Source: Collinsella sp. AF23-4AC (GTDB taxonomy: Bacteria; Actinomycetota; Coriobacteriia; Coriobacteriales; Coriobacteriaceae). From it: a stretch of 64,000 bases of DNA. Under the pieces are notes generated by a model. The model was given only the letters and a program-made list of their open reading frames with translations, searched no databases and was not told the origin of the DNA. The stretch covers positions 62,001 through 126,000 of the forward strand of contig NZ_QRVE01000004.1 of assembly GCF_003462685.1 (NCBI RefSeq). The letters run 5' to 3'. Below are positions 31,782 through 40,943 of this stretch, in pieces (within the stretch, counting starts at the first letter, position 1; the number at the start of each line of letters is the position of its first letter). Both the position numbers and the translations under genes were made by a program.

Positions 31782-31803
31782 ACAAACGTATATACGCCGA
31801 TGC

Positions 31804-32058
31804 TTAGTAGCCGACGATGCCCTGCGGGAAGAAGAACATGCACAGAACGACACACACGGCAAATACGACAGCCATGATGACGGTCAGGCGATCGAGGTTC
31901 TGCTCCATGACGCCCGTGGCAGAGCTGGAGTTATACAGCGAGCTAGCGATCATATCCGAAACGCCGGTGCCCTTACCGGAATGCATCAGGACGAGAATCG
32001 TCAACGCCACGGCAGAGACAGCCCAAACGACAAACAGAAGAATCTGAAACGGACCCAT
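31804..32058 (-). CDS. secG: Preprotein translocase subunit SecG
   Basis: An 84-residue SecG, the small auxiliary subunit of the SecYEG channel. It has two membrane helices (about residues 5-25 and 58-80) around the conserved cytoplasmic loop LVLMHSGKGTGVSDMIASS and the segment TGVMEQNLDRLTVI. The ATG follows AAGGAG. It lies downstream of gpmI but behind that operon's terminator, so it has its own promoter. Linkage of secG to the glycolytic genes is common in Gram-positive bacteria. Confidence 0.95.
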   Translation of the reverse strand: MGPFQILLFVVWAVSAVALTILVLMHSGKGTGVSDMIASSLYNSSSATGVMEQNLDRLTVIMAVVFAVCVVLCMFFFPQGIVGY

Positions 32059-32162
32059 AGATAAGCTCCTTAATAGAACAATTCAAACTCCAGTACTGTA
32101 CCACAACCCCCAGCACTCCCCCACCTGCCATTTGGGGACGGGGTAGAAATGGCAGAAATACC

Positions 32163-32197
32163 AAAAAGGGGGTTGTCCGGTTGCGGACAACCCCCTT
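32163..32197 (-). terminator. Terminator of the gap-pgk-tpiA-gpmI run
   Basis: AAGGGGGTTGTCCG and CGGACAACCCCCTT form a 14-bp stem with a 4-nt loop, followed on the minus strand by TTTTTGG. It starts 26 nt past the gpmI stop. Confidence 0.9.
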
Positions 32198-32222
32198 ACT
32201 AGAAAACGGTATTTGTTTTCTA

Positions 32223-33776
32223 TTAGGCCTCGGTGGCGAGTACGCGACCCGTCATCTCGGCGGAAGGCTCAATGCCAGCCATGGTGAGCATGGTCGGAGC
32301 GATATCGGAAAGACGGCCGTCCTCGATACCGGTGAGCTGCGCCTTCTCATCAACGATGATGAACGGCACACGGTTGGTGGTGTGAGCCGTAAACGGATGC
32401 TTGGAACCGTCGGAAGCAACGTCAAACATGTGATCGGCGTTGCCGTGATCGGCGGTAATCAGCGCAAAGCCGCCCTTGGCGAGAATCGCCGGGACAACCT
32501 TGGACAGGGCATCGTCAACAGCCTCGACGGCCTTAACGGCAGCGTCGAAGACACCGGTGTGACCAACCATGTCGCAGTTTGCGAAGTTCACGATGTAGAA
32601 ATCAGCGCGATCCTCGTTGATAGCGGCAACAAGCTTCTCGGTAACCTCGGGAGCGCTCATCTCGGGCTGCAGATCGTAGGTAGCGACCTTGGGGGAAGCG
32701 ACGAGCACGCGCTCCTCGCCCTCCTTGGGCTCCTCGATGCCGCCGTTGAGGAAGAACGTCACGTGGGCGTACTTCTCGGTCTCGGCGGTGTGCAGCTGCT
32801 TCAGGCCATTGGCGGCGATAACGTCGGCCAGGACGTTCTCGGGGAACGTCTTGGGGAAGGCGACCTCGACGTCAAACGTCGGATCGTACTCGGTCATCGT
32901 CACGAAGTGCGAGAGCTTAATCTGCTCGCGCTCAAAGCCATCGAACTCCTTGTCCGTGAACACGCGGGTCATCTGACGAGCGCGGTCGGGACGGAAGTTG
33001 AAGAAGATGGCCGCGTCGCCCTCGTGGATGCCCTCGTTGTGGGCCGCGAAAGGCTCGACGAACTCGTCGCCGCGCGGATCCTTCTCGTAGTAGGCCTTGA
33101 TACCGGCAACGGGGTCGGTATCGGCATCGGACGCGTTAACCATGACGTCGTAGGCGCGCTGGATGCGCTCCCAACGGTTGTCGCGGTCCATGGCCCAATA
33201 GCGGCCCGAAACGGTGGCAACGCGAGCGTCGCAACCGGTCTCCTCGGAGATCTTAGCCAGGAAGGCGCAGAACTCGCTCATGTAGCCGGCACCGGACTGC
33301 GGGTCAACGTCGCGGCCATCCATGAAGGCGTGGACGCGAACGGTCTTGATGCCATGCTGGGCAGCCATCTTGACCAGAGCCTCGACGTGGTTCATGTGAG
33401 AATGAACACCGCCAGGGCTCATAAGGCCCATGAGGTGGAGAGTCTTGCCGTCAGCCTTGACGTCGTCCATAGCCTTGACGAAGACCTCGTTCTTGGCGAT
33501 GGAGCCGTCCTTGATGGCATTGTTGATGCGCGAAAGCTCCTGGAACACGATGCGGCCGGCACCGATGTTGAGGTGGCCTACCTCGGAGTTGCCCATCTGA
33601 CCGTCGGGAAGGCCCACGTCCTCGCCCGAAGCACCGAGCGTGGTGTGAGGATACTTCTCGTACAGGCTATCAAGGAAGGGCGTCTTGGCAGCGGCGACGG
33701 CGTTCTCGCCATCGGCCGGAGCAAGGCCGCAGCCATCCATGATGATCAGGAGTGCAGGAAGATGACGCTGTGCCAT
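32223..33776 (-). CDS. gpmI: 2,3-bisphosphoglycerate-independent phosphoglycerate mutase
   Basis: A 517-residue alkaline-phosphatase-superfamily enzyme interconverting 3- and 2-phosphoglycerate with two Mn ions. The catalytic Ser lies in GQMGNSEVGHLNIGAG. HAFMDGRDVDPQSG and the C-terminal LITADHGNADHMFD supply metal ligands. Length matches the family. It starts 5 nt after the tpiA stop, in the same transcript as gap, pgk and tpiA. Confidence 0.97.
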   Translation of the reverse strand: MAQRHLPALLIIMDGCGLAPADGENAVAAAKTPFLDSLYEKYPHTTLGASGEDVGLPDGQMGNSEVGHLNIGAGRIVFQELSRINNAIKDGSIAKNEVFVKAMDDVKADGKTLHLMGLMSPGGVHSHMNHVEALVKMAAQHGIKTVRVHAFMDGRDVDPQSGAGYMSEFCAFLAKISEETGCDARVATVSGRYWAMDRDNRWERIQRAYDVMVNASDADTDPVAGIKAYYEKDPRGDEFVEPFAAHNEGIHEGDAAIFFNFRPDRARQMTRVFTDKEFDGFEREQIKLSHFVTMTEYDPTFDVEVAFPKTFPENVLADVIAANGLKQLHTAETEKYAHVTFFLNGGIEEPKEGEERVLVASPKVATYDLQPEMSAPEVTEKLVAAINEDRADFYIVNFANCDMVGHTGVFDAAVKAVEAVDDALSKVVPAILAKGGFALITADHGNADHMFDVASDGSKHPFTAHTTNRVPFIIVDEKAQLTGIEDGRLSDIAPTMLTMAGIEPSAEMTGRVLATEA

Positions 33777-33781
33777 ATGTC

Positions 33782-34549
33782 CTACTCGCCTGCCTTGACG
33801 ACCATAGAGGCGAAGTCGGCAGCCTTGAGCGAAGCGCCGCCCACGAGGGCGCCGTCAACGTCGGGCTTGGCGACGAGCTCGGCAATGTTGCCGGGCTTAG
33901 CGGAACCACCGTACAGGACGCGGATACCGTCGGCGAGCTCCTCGCCAAACATCTCCTTGAGGGTCTCACGGATAGCGCCGCAGACCTCCTGGGCGTCCTC
34001 AGCGGTAGCGGTCTTTCCGGTGCCGATGGCCCAGATGGGCTCGTAGGCGACGACGACCTGCTTGGGGCAGGTGATCTCAAGTCCAGCAAGGCCAGCCTTG
34101 ACCTGGTTCACGACGTGCTCGACATAGGTGCCAGCCTCGCGGACCTCGAGGGACTCGCCGCAGCAGAAGACGGGAACAAGACCGGCGGCAACGAGGGCCT
34201 TGGCCTTCTTGTTCTGGTCCTCGTCGGTCTCGTGGAAGTAGTCGCGACGCTCGGAGTGGCCGATGATGCAGTAGGTGCAGCCAGCGGACTTGAGCATGTC
34301 GCAAGAGGACTCACCGGTGAAGGCACCCTTGGCCTCCCAGTACACGTTCTGTGCACCGAGGGCGATGGGGGCAGCCTGAATGCGGTCATGAACCGTGGTG
34401 ATGTCAATGGTCGGAGGGCAGACGAGCACCTCGACGCCAGCCGGAACCTCGGGCAGAGCCTGAGCCAGCTCGTCGGCGAGCTTGGCGGCCTCAGCGACGT
34501 CGTTGTTCATCTTCCAGTTACCAGCGATAAGAAGGGTGCGACTAGGCAT
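33782..34549 (-). CDS. tpiA: Triosephosphate isomerase
   Basis: A 255-residue TIM-barrel enzyme interconverting dihydroxyacetone phosphate and glyceraldehyde-3-phosphate. The residues expected are all present: Asn/Lys in LIAGNWKMNN, His in IIGHSERR, and Glu in VVAYEPIWAIGTGKTA. The start ATG 34549 lies inside the last codons of pgk (8-nt overlap) behind GGAGG, which implies translational coupling. The upstream part of the frame overlaps pgk further and is not used. Confidence 0.97.
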   Translation of the reverse strand: MPSRTLLIAGNWKMNNDVAEAAKLADELAQALPEVPAGVEVLVCPPTIDITTVHDRIQAAPIALGAQNVYWEAKGAFTGESSCDMLKSAGCTYCIIGHSERRDYFHETDEDQNKKAKALVAAGLVPVFCCGESLEVREAGTYVEHVVNQVKAGLAGLEITCPKQVVVAYEPIWAIGTGKTATAEDAQEVCGAIRETLKEMFGEELADGIRVLYGGSAKPGNIAELVAKPDVDGALVGGASLKAADFASMVVKAGE

Positions 34550-35732
34550 CGAGAAGCGCCTCCACTCCGGGCAGGGCCTTACCCTCGACGAGCTCCATGG
34601 AAGCGCCACCACCGGTGGAGATCCAGCTCATCTTGTCGGCCAGGTTGAACTTGTTGACAGCCGCGACAGAGTCGCCACCGCCGATGATCGAGGTGCAGTC
34701 GGCCTCGGCGACGGCCTCGGCGATAGCCTGGGTGCCGTGAGCGAAGTTGTCGAACTCGAAGACACCCATGGGGCCGTTCCAGAACACGGTCTTGGCACCC
34801 TTGACGGCCTCGGCGTAAAGCTCCTCGGTCTTGGGGCCGATGTCCATGCCCTCACGATCGTCGGGGATAGCGTCGGAAGCGACAACCTCGGGGACAGCGT
34901 CCTCGCCAAAGTGATCGGCAACGCGGTTGTCGATGGGGAGCAGGATCTTGACGCCCTTCTCCTCGGCCTTCTTGAGCATCTCGCCAGCGCGCTCGACCCA
35001 GTCCTCTTCCTTGAGGGACTGACCGACGGTCAGGCCCTGAGCCAGGAAGAAGGTGTAGGCCATGCCGCCACCGATGATCAGGGTATCAGCGGAGTCGATG
35101 AGGTGATCGAGAACGCCGATCTTGGAGGAAACCTTGGAACCGCCGACGATAGCGACGAAGGGGCGCTCGGGCTCGGCGAAGATGCCAGTCAGCGTGTCGA
35201 CCTCCTTCTCGAGCAGGAAGCCGGCGACGGCAGGCAGGTAAGCGGCGGGACCCACGACGGAACCCTGGGCGCGGTGAGCGGTACCGAAAGCATCGAGAAC
35301 GAAGACGTCACCATAGGAAGCGAGCTTCTTGGCGATCTCGGGATCGTTCTTCTTCTCACGCTTGTCAAAACGGACGTTCTCGAGAACGAGGACCTTGCCC
35401 GGCTCGACGGCGGCAACAGCCTCAGCAGCCTTCTCGCCGTAGGTGTCGGCGACAAAGGCAACATCGAGACCAGAGAGCTCAGCGAGCTTCTTGGCGACAG
35501 GCTCAAGGGAGAGCTCAGGCTGGAAGCCGGTGCCATCGGGACGGCCGAGGTGGCTCATGAGGATGACGCGAGCGTTGTGCTCAACGAGGTAGTTGATGGT
35601 GGGCAGGGCAGCCTTGATGCGGGTGGTGTCGCCAACGACGCCATCCTTGATAGGCACGTTGAAGTCAACGCGGACGAGAACGCGCTTGCCGTCGACATCG
35701 ATGTCGCGGACGGTCTTCTTGGTAAAGGCCAT
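34542..35732 (-). CDS. pgk: Phosphoglycerate kinase
   Basis: A 396-residue Pgk transferring phosphate from 1,3-bisphosphoglycerate to ADP. The N-terminal signature VLVRVDFNVPIKDG, VILMSHLGRPDG and the C-terminal FWNGPMGVFEFDNFAHGT and IIGGGDSVAAV (nucleotide site) are intact. The ATG at 35732 with AAAGG upstream is preferred over an earlier in-frame codon. It is 140 nt downstream of gap, with a terminator-like hairpin between, so it may have partial read-through from gap. Confidence 0.97.
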   Translation of the reverse strand: MAFTKKTVRDIDVDGKRVLVRVDFNVPIKDGVVGDTTRIKAALPTINYLVEHNARVILMSHLGRPDGTGFQPELSLEPVAKKLAELSGLDVAFVADTYGEKAAEAVAAVEPGKVLVLENVRFDKREKKNDPEIAKKLASYGDVFVLDAFGTAHRAQGSVVGPAAYLPAVAGFLLEKEVDTLTGIFAEPERPFVAIVGGSKVSSKIGVLDHLIDSADTLIIGGGMAYTFFLAQGLTVGQSLKEEDWVERAGEMLKKAEEKGVKILLPIDNRVADHFGEDAVPEVVASDAIPDDREGMDIGPKTEELYAEAVKGAKTVFWNGPMGVFEFDNFAHGTQAIAEAVAEADCTSIIGGGDSVAAVNKFNLADKMSWISTGGGASMELVEGKALPGVEALLDA

Positions 35733-35787
35733 GTTTGCTTCTACCTTTCGTACGTGTCTGCCTCCCATTACGGCAGACGATTTCCTA

Positions 35788-35835
35788 TAAAAAGGGCGCG
35801 ACCCTAGGGTGTAAGCCCTATGAGGCCGCGCCCTT
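35788..35835 (-). terminator. Stem-loop between gap and pgk
   Basis: AAGGGCGCG/CGCGCCCTT outer stem with an inner TAGGG/CCCTA stem, followed on the minus strand by TTTTTAT. It probably ends part of the gap transcripts, which would make gap more abundant than pgk, tpiA and gpmI. Confidence 0.75.
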
Positions 35836-35872
35836 CTTTAGACGCTCAACGAGCTATTCGCTAAAAGCTAAA

Positions 35873-36898
35873 TTAAGCAACGAACTTCTCGAAGTACTTG
35901 ATGGTGCGGACCATCTGAGAGGTGTAGGAGTTCTCGTTGTCGTACCAAGAGGTGACCTGAACGAGGGTCTGGCCGTTGCCGAGGTCAGAGCACATGGTCT
36001 GAGTGGCGTCGAAGATGGAGCCGTGGGTCTCGCCGATGATGTCGGTGGAGACGATGTCGTCCTCGTTGTAACCGAAGGTCTCGGAGATGGTGGAAGCGTA
36101 GGCCTTCATAGCGGCGTTGACCTCGTCGACGGTGACCTTCTTGTCAACGACAGCGTAGAGGTTGGTGATGGAGCCGGTCGGCGTCGGGACGCGCTGGGCG
36201 GCACCGATGAGCTTACCGTTGAGCTCGGGGAGAACCAGGCCGATAGCCTTGGCAGCACCGGTGGTGTTGGGGACGATGTTGACGGCGCAGGCGCGGCTAC
36301 GACGCTTGTTGCCCTTGCGCTGCGGGCCGTCGAGCGGCATCTGGTCGCCGGTCCAGGCGTGAATGGTGGTCATGATGCCGGACACGATGGGAGCGAAGTC
36401 GTTCAGACCCTTGGCCATCGGGGCGAGGCAGTTGGTGGTGCAGGAAGCAGCGGAGATGATGTTGTCCTCAGCGGTCAGCGTCTCGTGGTTGACGTTGTAC
36501 ACGATGGTGGGCAGATCGCTGCCGGCCGGAGCGGAGATGACGACCTTCTTGGCGCCAGCGTTGATGTGGGCCTGAGCCTTAGCCTTGCTGGTGTAGAAGC
36601 CGGTGCACTCGAGAACGACGTCGACGTCGAGGTCGCCCCAAGGCAGGTTGTTGGCGTCGGCCTCCTTGTAGATCTTGATCTCCTTGCCGTCAACGGTGAT
36701 GGAATCCTCGCCAGCAACGACCTCGTGATCGCGAGCGTAGTTGCCCTGCGTGGAGTCGTACTTCAGCAGGTAAGCGAGCATATCGGGAGAGGTGAGGTCG
36801 TTGATAGCGACGATCTCGGAGCCCTCATGACCGAACATCTGACGGAAAGCCAGACGACCGATGCGACCGAAGCCGTTAATAGCAACCTTTACTGCCAT
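35873..36898 (-). CDS. gap: Glyceraldehyde-3-phosphate dehydrogenase, type I
   Basis: A 341-residue NAD-dependent GapA. The Rossmann start is [20 protein letters not shown], the catalytic Cys lies in [12 protein letters not shown], and the C-terminal [14 protein letters not shown] is conserved. The ATG at 36898 with AAAGGAG is chosen. The longer frame to 37000 has no site. It leads the glycolytic run, with a TATATT -10 (36976-36971) and a perfect AAAACGTTTT-centred palindrome (37033-37046) upstream. Confidence 0.97.
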   Translation of the reverse strand: MAVKVAINGFGRIGRLAFRQMFGHEGSEIVAINDLTSPDMLAYLLKYDSTQGNYARDHEVVAGEDSITVDGKEIKIYKEADANNLPWGDLDVDVVLECTGFYTSKAKAQAHINAGAKKVVISAPAGSDLPTIVYNVNHETLTAEDNIISAASCTTNCLAPMAKGLNDFAPIVSGIMTTIHAWTGDQMPLDGPQRKGNKRRSRACAVNIVPNTTGAAKAIGLVLPELNGKLIGAAQRVPTPTGSITNLYAVVDKKVTVDEVNAAMKAYASTISETFGYNEDDIVSTDIIGETHGSIFDATQTMCSDLGNGQTLVQVTSWYDNENSYTSQMVRTIKYFEKFVA

Positions 36899-36970
36899 TG
36901 TGTCTCCTTTCGTAAGGCCCCCGCAAGCTACAGCGCCCGCCGTTGAGGCCCACAAACTAACCACTCGCCT

Positions 36971-37046
36971 AATATACCTTTTTTTTGACTTGAATTTCAC
37001 GAGAATAGTCGAAATTGAAAATCAAATTTACGTTAAAACGTTTTAA
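36971..37046 (-). promoter_or_regulatory. gap promoter region with LacI-type palindrome
   Basis: TATATT on the minus strand (36976-36971) is a good -10 element behind an A-tract; the -35 is weak. TTAAAACGTTTTAA (37033-37046) is a perfect 14-bp palindrome with the CG centre typical of LacI-family operators, about 60 bp upstream, suggesting activator binding or upstream repression. Confidence 0.55.
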
Positions 37047-37091
37047 AGAATAAAATAGCAGCTAAATCCGTATATAAGTCGATACTTTAAA

Positions 37092-38021
37092 CTACCGATT
37101 TGCTTCAATGAGCTTTTCAAGCCTCAAAACTCGATGGTAGAGGGCCGACTTCGACAAGGGAGGGTCAGCCATCTCCCCTAAATCACGCAGCGACAGATCG
37201 GGATAGCGCTCGCGCAGGTCGCAAAAGACCGCCAAGGCATCCGGAAGCGCATCGCGAAGGCCGCGCTGCTCGAGCTCATCGATAAGCGCAAGCTGATGTT
37301 GGGCAGCACCGGCGCTTCTGGTCTGGTTGGCGAGCTCGGCGTTCACGCGACGGTTCACATCGTTCTTAACCAACTTGACCGCGCGCGCCTCCTCAATCTC
37401 GGCAACGCTGCGCTTGGCACCAATCAGCTTTAATAGATGCTCGATTTCCTCGGCGCTCTTAATGTACACGGCATATGACCCCCGCCGTGCATTAACACGA
37501 GCATGGACCCCAATCTGCCCCAACAGGTCGCAAAGCCCCTTGGCATATTGCTCGCCCTGCACCGCGATCTCCAAATGAAAATCGCCGCGTGGATCGGCCA
37601 CGAAGCCGCCCGCAATGAGCGCGCCGCGGATATAGGCAAGTCTGCAGCAAGGACGGGCAACGATATGCCGGGGCACGCCGGCGACAAGTCCTCCCCTCCG
37701 GTCGAGGATACCCAGCAGCACCAAAGCCTTATCCAAATCGGGCTGATCGGGCAAGGTGATGAGGTAATTTCGAACCTTATGCAATACAGATTTGCGGACG
37801 GTGAACTCCGTTTTGAGTTTAAGGATGCGATGCGTCAGCGTGATCATCGTGCGCGCGACGGCTCCCGTCTCGGTCGCAACCGTCAAACGGTACCGCCCGG
37901 AGCCGGTAAGCGAGAGCGTACCACTCACGCGCGTGAGGGCGGCAAGCGTCGACAAGTCGCAGTATTCACATTCGGGTTCGCAGCGCGCAAGCTCGTCACG
38001 CACCTCAGCGGTAAACGACAT
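37092..38021 (-). CDS. whiA: DNA-binding protein WhiA
   Basis: A 309-residue WhiA with an N-terminal homing-endonuclease-like domain (MSFTAEVRDELARCEPECEYCDLSTLAAL) and a C-terminal helix-turn-helix (LSLRDLGEMADPPLSKSALYHRVLRLEKLIE). WhiA controls sporulation genes in Streptomyces and chromosome segregation or division in non-sporulating Gram-positives. It starts 6 nt after the rapZ stop. In many Gram-positive genomes yvcK (glmR) lies between rapZ and whiA; here it is missing from this position. Confidence 0.95.
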   Translation of the reverse strand: MSFTAEVRDELARCEPECEYCDLSTLAALTRVSGTLSLTGSGRYRLTVATETGAVARTMITLTHRILKLKTEFTVRKSVLHKVRNYLITLPDQPDLDKALVLLGILDRRGGLVAGVPRHIVARPCCRLAYIRGALIAGGFVADPRGDFHLEIAVQGEQYAKGLCDLLGQIGVHARVNARRGSYAVYIKSAEEIEHLLKLIGAKRSVAEIEEARAVKLVKNDVNRRVNAELANQTRSAGAAQHQLALIDELEQRGLRDALPDALAVFCDLRERYPDLSLRDLGEMADPPLSKSALYHRVLRLEKLIEANR

Positions 38022-38027
38022 GCAGGC

Positions 38028-38930
38028 CTATGCCTTCGTGTTGGCGCGCGAGAGGTCGCGGTGGGAGATGCTCACGTGGTACTGAGCGCCTTCTAGGTAA
38101 CGGGCCGTGGCCTCGGCAATAGCAACGCTGCGGTGCTGGCCGCCCGTGCAGCCGATGGCGATAGAAAGCTGCGGCTTGCCCTCTGCGATATAACCGGGCA
38201 TGACCGTATCGAGCAGCTGCGTCCAGGCCTTCCAGAACTCCTGCGTCTTAGGATGGTCCAGAACAAAGTCGGAGACTTTCTTATCGAGACCGGTCATGGT
38301 GCGCATCTCGGGATCGTAGAACGGATTGGGCAGGAAGCGGACGTCGATCATAATGTCCGCCTCGACGGGCATGCCGTGCTTAAAGCCAAACGAGAACACA
38401 TGGACGTCCATGAGCTGCTGGTCGGACAGCTCGGAAAATGCCATACGTAGCTTGTTGCGCAGCGCAGAGGTGCGCAGACGGCTCGTGTCGATAATCATAT
38501 CGGCTCGATCGCGCACGCCCTGCAGCTGAAGGCGCTCGCGCTGAATGGCATCGGCCGTAGTCTCCCCCGGCTTGGCAATGGGATGACGGCGGCGATTTTC
38601 GCTGTAGCGACGAATCAGTACCTCGTCAGAAGCCTCCAGGAACACGATGTCGCAGCTCATCTCGCGCTCCTCGAGTGCGGCAACGGCATCGAGCAGCTCA
38701 TCGAACAAGCCCTGGCTGCGCAGGTCACAGGTGACGGCGAGATGCCTGCCCACGCCCGTATTGATGCCGACGAGCTCGGCAAGCTGGGCGATGAGACGCG
38801 GAGGCAGGTTATCGATGCAAAAATAGCCCATGTCCTCGAACACGTGCATGGCCTGTGTGCGGCCCGATCCGGACATTCCGGTGATGATGACGATATCGGG
38901 GATGCGCTCCGAGCGCTCCGCCGCATCCAT
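38028..38930 (-). CDS. rapZ: RapZ/YvcJ family nucleotide-binding protein
   Basis: A 300-residue P-loop protein with Walker A GMSGSGRT (residues 18-25) and the C-terminal domain signatures FGFKHGMPVEADIMIDVRFLPNPFY and IAIGCTGGQHRSVAIAE. In E. coli RapZ adapts RNase E to degrade the glmZ small RNA. In Gram-positives YvcJ hydrolyses GTP with a less clear role. ATG 38930 follows AAGGGAGA. It is cotranscribed with whiA. Confidence 0.95.
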   Translation of the reverse strand: MDAAERSERIPDIVIITGMSGSGRTQAMHVFEDMGYFCIDNLPPRLIAQLAELVGINTGVGRHLAVTCDLRSQGLFDELLDAVAALEEREMSCDIVFLEASDEVLIRRYSENRRRHPIAKPGETTADAIQRERLQLQGVRDRADMIIDTSRLRTSALRNKLRMAFSELSDQQLMDVHVFSFGFKHGMPVEADIMIDVRFLPNPFYDPEMRTMTGLDKKVSDFVLDHPKTQEFWKAWTQLLDTVMPGYIAEGKPQLSIAIGCTGGQHRSVAIAEATARYLEGAQYHVSISHRDLSRANTKA

Positions 38931-38961
38931 GGCATCTCCCTTTTGCATGTGCTGCCTCCCG

Positions 38962-38998
38962 AAAACAAGCGCGGGACCCAGCAACCCGGATCCCGCGC
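38962..38998 (-). terminator. Terminator of the sialic-acid operon after nanE
   Basis: GCGCGGGA/TCCCGCGC stem, partly extended by GGATCC-like pairs, followed on the minus strand by TTGTTTT. It lies 52 nt past the nanE stop. Confidence 0.8.
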
Positions 38999-39049
38999 GG
39001 TCAATTGCCTATATTGAGTATACCGCCCCGAGCGGATACGAGGCCTGTC

Positions 39050-39736
39050 TTACGCCTCAAGCGCAGCCTTGAACCAACTCGTAATACTCGTGGGGTGCGT
39101 GATGGCGGTGCCGACGACAACGGCCCAGGCGCCAGCATCGATCGCGGCGCGAGCCTCCTCGGGCGTATGCACGCGACCCTCGCAAATGATGGGAAGGCCG
39201 GGGAATTCCTCGGTCGCCTGACGCAGGAGCGGCAGGTCGGGGCCATCGGCCATGGTGCAGTCGATGGCGGCGACGCCGTGAGAAAGCGTGGTGGATACAA
39301 GGTCGAAGCCCATATCAACAGCACGGCGAATGTCCTCGATGGTGGCGCAATCCGCCATCAGGAGCACACCCTCCTCGTGCAGCGGGCGGAAGGTATCCTC
39401 GACCGTCTTGCCATCGGGGCGCGGACGATCGGTGGCGTCGATCGCCACGATATCGGCACCGGCAGCAACACAGGCGCGAGCGTGACGCAGCGTCGGCGTG
39501 ATGTAAACGCCCTCGTGCCCATCCTTCCACAGGCCGATGACGGGAACCTCACAGCGACCCTTAATGGCGGCAATGTCGGCAAGGCCCTGGCAGCGAATGG
39601 CGGCGGCGCCGCCGAGCTCGCAAGCGCGAGACATTTGCGCCATGGTCTCGGGCGTACGAAGCGGCTCGCCCATATACGCCTGAACGCTCACGACGAGCTT
39701 GCCCTTCAGGGATTGAATCAAAGGATCGACGGTCAT
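39050..39736 (-). CDS. nanE: N-acetylmannosamine-6-phosphate 2-epimerase
   Basis: A 228-residue TIM-barrel epimerase turning ManNAc-6-phosphate into GlcNAc-6-phosphate. Family motifs seen are LVVSVQAYMGEPL, AIRCQG, PVIGLWKDG, IDATDRPRP and ADCATIEDIRRAVDMGFDLVSTTLSG-like segments. It is the last gene of the sialic-acid operon. The product would feed NagA/NagB, which are not in the window. Stem-loops lie on both sides. Confidence 0.95.
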   Translation of the reverse strand: MTVDPLIQSLKGKLVVSVQAYMGEPLRTPETMAQMSRACELGGAAAIRCQGLADIAAIKGRCEVPVIGLWKDGHEGVYITPTLRHARACVAAGADIVAIDATDRPRPDGKTVEDTFRPLHEEGVLLMADCATIEDIRRAVDMGFDLVSTTLSHGVAAIDCTMADGPDLPLLRQATEEFPGLPIICEGRVHTPEEARAAIDAGAWAVVVGTAITHPTSITSWFKAALEA

Positions 39737-39759
39737 AAGGCTGCAACCTTTCTTAGAAC

Positions 39760-39790
39760 AGCCTCCCGAGGCGTGTTGTCTCGGGAGGCT
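39760..39790 (-). terminator. Stem-loop between ROK kinase and nanE
   Basis: A perfect 11-bp stem, AGCCTCCCGAG with CTCGGGAGGCT, and a 9-nt loop; no strong T-run. Probably an intercistronic stabiliser or partial terminator. Confidence 0.6.
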
Positions 39791-39806
39791 CCTACAGCAG
39801 ATACTT

Positions 39807-40772
39807 TTACTTCAACGAGGCAAGAAGATGCTCAGCGGCACCGATGAGCGGAGCATCGCCCTCCAGAGAACCGATGAGGATCGGCGTGTCCTGAAGCGGA
39901 TCGAGCGCCTGGCTGGCATAGCCTTCGTGCACCGAATCCTTCCACGTCTGCGAACGCCAATCGGGACCTTGGTGAATCACGCCGCCCGAAAGCACGATGA
40001 CCTCAGGGTCCAGGATGTTAGCGAGCGAGCCCAAGCTGGCGCCCAGCGCAAAGCCGGCGTCATGGATGACCTCGGTCGCCTTTGCGTCGCCCGCACGGCA
40101 CAGGTCGTTCACATCGCGACCGACCGAAGGACGGCTGGGGTCGACGCGGCCAAAACGCTCATCGTACATTCGACCAATGGAAGTGCCCGAAGCAACCGAC
40201 TCCAGATGGCCGGAACGCCCGCAGGCGCAGGGAATGCCGGCGGCAGCCGAGCACTCGATGTGGCCCATATGGCCGGCAGCACCATGGAAGCCCTGCATCA
40301 CGCGGCCGTTCTCGACATATGCGCCGCCGATGCCCGTACCGATGCCAAGACACAAGACGGAGAACTTACCCTTGCCGACGCCCCAGTGGGCCTCGCCCAG
40401 TGCATGAGCCTGCACGTCGCCTACAACGGCAACGGGAAGACCGAGGTCCTCGCGCAGACGCGGCCCCAACTGAACGCCGGACCAGCCGGGCATGATCTCG
40501 TTGGCATACGCGATGGCGCCCGTCTTGGGATCGACGACGCCGGCGGCACCGATACCGACGCCAAGGACCTCGACATCGGGATTCGCCTCGAGAGCAGCCT
40601 TGATGGACGCCTCGATACGCTGGAAGACGGCCTCGCCGCCCTCCTGGGCCTCGGTAGGAACCTCGGCCTCAAAAACGGGATGGGGCACGCTGCCGTCAGC
40701 CGGGTACTCCATGATGGCAGTCGCGATCTTAGTTCCGCCGATATCGACAGAGCAGACGTACTTGTTCTCCAT
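39807..40772 (-). CDS. nanK: ROK-family kinase, probable N-acetylmannosamine kinase
   Basis: A 321-residue ROK sugar kinase. It has the ATP-binding start CSVDIGGTKIATAIM, the sugar-binding GAAGHMGHIECS and the ROK zinc motif CACGRSGHLES, plus GIGTGIGGAYVENG. Position between nanA and nanE makes ManNAc kinase the most likely role. Glucokinase or a general amino-sugar kinase cannot be ruled out from sequence. The ATG at 40772 follows AAGGAGA. Confidence 0.85.
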   Translation of the reverse strand: MENKYVCSVDIGGTKIATAIMEYPADGSVPHPVFEAEVPTEAQEGGEAVFQRIEASIKAALEANPDVEVLGVGIGAAGVVDPKTGAIAYANEIMPGWSGVQLGPRLREDLGLPVAVVGDVQAHALGEAHWGVGKGKFSVLCLGIGTGIGGAYVENGRVMQGFHGAAGHMGHIECSAAAGIPCACGRSGHLESVASGTSIGRMYDERFGRVDPSRPSVGRDVNDLCRAGDAKATEVIHDAGFALGASLGSLANILDPEVIVLSGGVIHQGPDWRSQTWKDSVHEGYASQALDPLQDTPILIGSLEGDAPLIGAAEHLLASLK

Positions 40773-40871
40773 GTCGCTCTCCTTAGGAGATAAAAAACAA
40801 CTACAGGAAATGAAGGCGGTGTTATCGCCGCAACTTAGTAAAGGTTTCCCGGGTGCCCGAGGTTGGGGTGA

Positions 40872-40913
40872 AAGTGGTCGGGCGTTGACCTAATGGGTCA
40901 AGCCCGACCACTT
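40872..40913 (-). terminator. Stem-loop between nanA-like gene and ROK kinase
   Basis: AAGTGGTCGGGC pairs with GCCCGACCACTT, and an inner TTGACC pairs with GGTCAA, one bulged G apart, for about 18 bp in all. The minus strand continues TCACCCC, without a T-run. Probably an intercistronic hairpin. Confidence 0.6.
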
Positions 40914-40943
40914 GAGCCCCAAGATCGGGTGCCTGGGGAAGCT

